Made by a program: the position numbers and the translations under genes. Positions 61,790 to 64,000 of a stretch of 64,000 bases of DNA are shown here, piece after piece (within the stretch, counting starts at the first letter, position 1; each line of letters begins with the position of its first letter). The notes under the pieces were generated by a model that saw nothing but the letters and a program-made list of their open reading frames with translations, ran no database searches and had not been told where the DNA came from. The stretch is from Sulfobacillus sp. (GTDB lineage Bacteria; Bacillota; Sulfobacillia; Sulfobacillales; Sulfobacillaceae). The stretch spans positions 51,643 through 115,642 of the forward strand of contig DAIDDL010000003.1 of assembly GCA_027309085.1 (NCBI GenBank), read 5' to 3'.

Positions 61790-63190
61790 GTGTACTTGAG
61801 TACAATAATACCTTTAGATTCCGATAAGGATCTGGTGGCACGGTTAGACCGTATTCCCGTATGGCCGTATCGAACCTCAGTGCTATGGGTAATCGGTATT
61901 GGGTATTTATTGGCGTTCTTTGACATTACTAATGTGGGATTTGCCTTGCCTGTGATCAGCAAGCAGTTTCACATCGCGGCGAGCGCCGCCGCGATTCCTA
62001 TTACCGCGAGCTTGTTAGGGTACATCTTAGGATCGTATGTTAATAGTACTTTTGCTGATGCCCGTGGGCGAAAAGTCGCGATTATGTCGGCGACCGTGCT
62101 CTTTACGGTCGGCTCCATCGCCTGTGCAGCATCGTTTGACCTGACGTGGCTCATTATATGGCGGTTTATTACGGGCATGGGAATTGGTGCCGAAATTGCC
62201 GCGATCTCTGCGTATGTTGGAGAGGTGTCACCAGCGCCCATTCGCGGACGTTACACTGGCTGGGCCAATGTTTTTGCCTTTTCCGGCTTTGCCGTGGTTC
62301 CGTTTGTCGCTTTAGCTTTAGTGCCACATTTCACTTGGGGTTGGCGTGGTCTGTTTTTTGTGGGGGCGCTAGGGGGGTTGACGTTGTTTTGGTCTGCGCG
62401 CATGCCCGAGTCTGCGCGGTGGCTGTTAGCTCACGGGCGTGTAGCTGAGGCGGAACGGGTGATCATGGAGGCGGAGCGAGTTGCAATAAACAAGACAAAA
62501 GGGGTGTTGCCTGAACCTATAATTCTCGCGGGAGAGACTCATAGCCAGGAATTTCCTACCCGTGCATTGCTCAAGAATCCCTATGTTGGACGGCTCGTGC
62601 TATTGCTACTTATATGGACATTTATGTATTTAAGTGATTACGCATGGCTGGGACTGGCTCCGACATTTTTGGTAGACAAAGGATATTCATTAACCAACAG
62701 TATTGTGTTTCTGTTGGTGACGGGAATCGGATATCCTGTAGGAGCGCTAACCGCGGCATGGCTGGGCGACCGATTCGAACGAAAGTATTCGATCTTGGTT
62801 GGCATTTTAGTCTGGGTGATTGGTCTCATTGTCATTGGCGTCATCCCGACACCTATTATCATTTATATCGTCGGCTTCGTTCTGTCTGCTGCTCTCACAT
62901 TCTTCTTTCCACTCTTATATGCCTTAACGGCTGAAAGCTTCCCAACGCGGGCGCGTGCATCTGGTGTGGCGTTAACTGATGGCGTTGGGCATATTGGGGG
63001 AGCTTTGGCTCCTATTTTGGCCATGGGCGCTTATGTGGCATTTGGCTCGCAGGGCTTTATGGTAGCATTTCTCTATATGGCAGCGACCGGACTGGTCAGT
63101 GCTCTATTGGTGCCGTTCGGCATTAAAGCAACCCGCCAGTCTCTAGAAGTCGTGGATGACGATACGACTTTGACAACCTCTGTTTCCTAA
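61790..63190 (+). CDS. MFS permease (sugar-porter/acid-symporter-like)
   Basis: Twelve-helix transporter of 466 residues. N-half: YLLAFFDITNVGFALPVISK in helix 1, loop STFADARGRKVAIMSATVLF, GMGIGAEIAAISAYVGEVSP, PIRGRYTGWANVFAFSGFAV (the PESPR-like motif is later RMPESARWLLAHGRVAEAER, as in sugar porters). C-half: AWLGDRFERKYSILVGILVW and LYALTAESFPTRARASGVAL (PTRxRxxG). These suggest the SP or benzoate/organic-acid families. AAAGGA precedes GTG 61790 closely and TTG 61796 at better spacing, so the first residues are uncertain. A terminator follows. Confidence 0.85.
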   Translation: MYLSTIIPLDSDKDLVARLDRIPVWPYRTSVLWVIGIGYLLAFFDITNVGFALPVISKQFHIAASAAAIPITASLLGYILGSYVNSTFADARGRKVAIMSATVLFTVGSIACAASFDLTWLIIWRFITGMGIGAEIAAISAYVGEVSPAPIRGRYTGWANVFAFSGFAVVPFVALALVPHFTWGWRGLFFVGALGGLTLFWSARMPESARWLLAHGRVAEAERVIMEAERVAINKTKGVLPEPIILAGETHSQEFPTRALLKNPYVGRLVLLLLIWTFMYLSDYAWLGLAPTFLVDKGYSLTNSIVFLLVTGIGYPVGALTAAWLGDRFERKYSILVGILVWVIGLIVIGVIPTPIIIYIVGFVLSAALTFFFPLLYALTAESFPTRARASGVALTDGVGHIGGALAPILAMGAYVAFGSQGFMVAFLYMAATGLVSALLVPFGIKATRQSLEVVDDDTTLTTSVS

Positions 63191-63221
63191 AGGCCTGCAA
63201 ACACAACTCAGTCTGTGCGAG

Positions 63222-63246
63222 AGCCCGGAGCAACCTACGGGCTTTT
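63222..63246 (+). terminator. Intrinsic terminator after the MFS gene
   Basis: AGCCCG (63222-63227) pairs with CGGGCT (63238-63243) and is followed by a short T-run (TTTT within 63243-63246). It lies about 30 bases after the stop codon. Confidence 0.6.
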
Positions 63247-63612
63247 CCGCAGGCTGCCCTTTTGTCGCCTCTTCTTGAGCAATTTGTTTCTATAGGAGAA
63301 GGATTAGCTCGATTAATCGTCCGCATGGGTGAAAATCACCGAAGACCCTTCGATCCGCGAGAGTATCAAAATCCCAGATCATCCCCACAGGGCTGATGGC
63401 TTCGATGCACCCCCGCGACTGCAATCCACGATGGGACGGTAGACCTGAACAGGGAGATTGGATTGTAATACTGGAGATCCAGCGGACAGCAGCACAGCTA
63501 CGGGCGCGGAAAGGACCAGAATTGTTGTAGGAACAAGTTCGAGAAGGAAACGCTTAATAGAGAAATAATGATACAAGACGGAATTGACAGAATAACTAGG
63601 CTATAGAGAGAT
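63247..63612. other. Intergenic region, no gene recognised
   Basis: About 365 bases between the terminator and the regulatory region of the last gene. Only short frames without recognisable products. Confidence 0.35.
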
Positions 63613-63642
63613 AAATGCGGTAGGCGCTGCCATACCGCATTT
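63613..63642. repeat. Hairpin upstream of the enoyl-CoA hydratase gene
   Basis: AAATGCGGTA (63613-63622) pairs perfectly with TACCGCATTT (63633-63642); the loop can extend by GGC/GCC. It could be a bidirectional terminator or an operator just upstream of the promoter. Confidence 0.55.
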
Positions 63643-63669
63643 GAATTTACATAGTGCTAAATATAATAA
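63641..63669 (+). promoter_or_regulatory. Promoter of the enoyl-CoA hydratase gene, followed by a small dyad
   Basis: TTGAAT (63641-63646), 17-base spacer, TAATAA (63664-63669). Directly downstream TATTAC and GTAATA (63674-63689) form a dyad around AACC, a possible operator at +1. Confidence 0.5.
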
Positions 63670-63734
63670 TGCGTATTACAACCGTAATATATTTAAAACG
63701 AACCACACAAAAGAACTAGGGAGGATGAACGGTT

Positions 63735-64000
63735 ATGAAATTTACTGAATTAGGACTAGAACATTTCAAGACGCGCGTGGAGGAAGGGGTGGGGATATTA
63801 GAAATTAATAGACCGCCGGCCAATGCGCATAATCTGGAAGTGTTGCAGGAGCTGGACCAGGCAATTATGGCCATTCGATTTGATAACGATGTCAAGGCTG
63901 TCATCTTTACCAGTGCACTCGCGAGGTTTTTTTCTGCAGGGTTTGACATTACCGTGCTGCGGGATCAAACGCCAGAATATGTCGGACTGTCCAGCCAGTT
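63735..64000 (+). CDS. Enoyl-CoA hydratase/isomerase family protein, partial (runs off the window)
   Basis: The first 88 residues of a crotonase-fold protein are visible: FKTRVEEGVGILEINRPPAN, AHNLEVLQELDQAIMAIRFD, VKAVIFTSALARFFSAGFDI. The last part corresponds to the oxyanion-hole region (usually GxGxxFSAGxD), with ARFFSAGFDI here. GGGAGGATG precedes ATG 63735. It fits hydration or isomerisation of the enoyl-CoA in the degradative cluster upstream. Confidence 0.88.
   Translation, partial: MKFTELGLEHFKTRVEEGVGILEINRPPANAHNLEVLQELDQAIMAIRFDNDVKAVIFTSALARFFSAGFDITVLRDQTPEYVGLSSQ

Noticed and set aside
1-64000. CRISPR arrays, tRNA or rRNA genes, toxin-antitoxin or defence systems
   Set aside because: No regularly spaced repeats, cloverleaf-like or rRNA-like sequence and no recognisable defence gene were seen when reading both strands by eye.

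Overview
The window looks like an accessory, catabolism-rich stretch of a Gram-positive, Firmicutes-type chromosome. Strong purine-rich Shine-Dalgarno sites precede nearly every gene, start codons are a mix of ATG, GTG and TTG, and the two solute receptors are lipoproteins with Gram-positive style lipoboxes. Transposase families and gene style are reminiscent of Sulfobacillus-like acidophiles, but that is an inference. I see no rRNA, tRNA or CRISPR.

Layout. (1) 1-1.6 kb: a truncated transposition ATPase interrupted by a decayed ISL3-type element. (2) 1.9-21 kb: a long plus-strand sugar-acid region. It encodes a ribose-type ABC importer with an ATPase-permease fusion, an IclR regulator, a YjhG/YagF-type aldonate dehydratase, aldehyde dehydrogenase, KDPG-type aldolase, KDG-type kinase, an enolase-superfamily dehydratase, a U32-like TIM-barrel protein, two oxidoreductases, and a three-gene block. 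That block is two UxaA-like proteins flanking an FAH-SAF fusion. Together they suggest import and dehydration of aldonates and two fates of the 2-keto-3-deoxy acid: a second dehydration to a semialdehyde and then 2-oxoglutarate (Weimberg type), or phosphorylation and aldol cleavage. (3) 21-32.3 kb: an IS110 relic, then intact minus-strand genes (PdxA2-like, DUF1537 kinase, DeoR regulator, SDR, PanE-like). These are interleaved with a graveyard of plus-strand sugar-acid and hydroxy-acid pseudogenes, a frameshifted LarA-like gene and an internally deleted acyl-CoA synthetase. (4) 32.9-41.5 kb: a LIV-type ABC importer whose operon runs into a class III CoA-transferase, then a wrecked histidinol-dehydrogenase-like gene and a well-preserved D-tartrate dehydratase homologue. 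(5) 41.6-49.1 kb: a divergent cluster with an L-2-hydroxyglutarate oxidase and its FadR-type regulator on the minus strand, and an MFS permease, 5-oxoprolinase subunits PxpB, PxpC and PxpA and a cyclase on the plus strand. (6) 49.1-51.7 kb: IS relics, including an IS110 transposase whose 5' part is inverted in place. (7) 51.7-64 kb: a CoA-thioester degradation region with a TetR regulator, zinc alcohol dehydrogenase, cyclase, acyl-CoA ligase, APH-like phosphotransferase, a 4-hydroxybutyryl-CoA-dehydratase-like flavoprotein lacking most Fe-S ligands, thiolase, an MFS permease and the start of an enoyl-CoA hydratase.

The most novel-looking item is 17788-21049. The motifs of one altronate/galactarate dehydratase are divided between two paralogues, while the SAF domain that normally belongs to such enzymes is fused to a 2-keto-3-deoxy-acid dehydratase (FAH) lying between them. 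The three reading frames are joined by ATGA overlaps, which suggests one heteromeric enzyme complex. The second most interesting is the 54-61 kb CoA pathway with the cluster-less AbfD-like protein.
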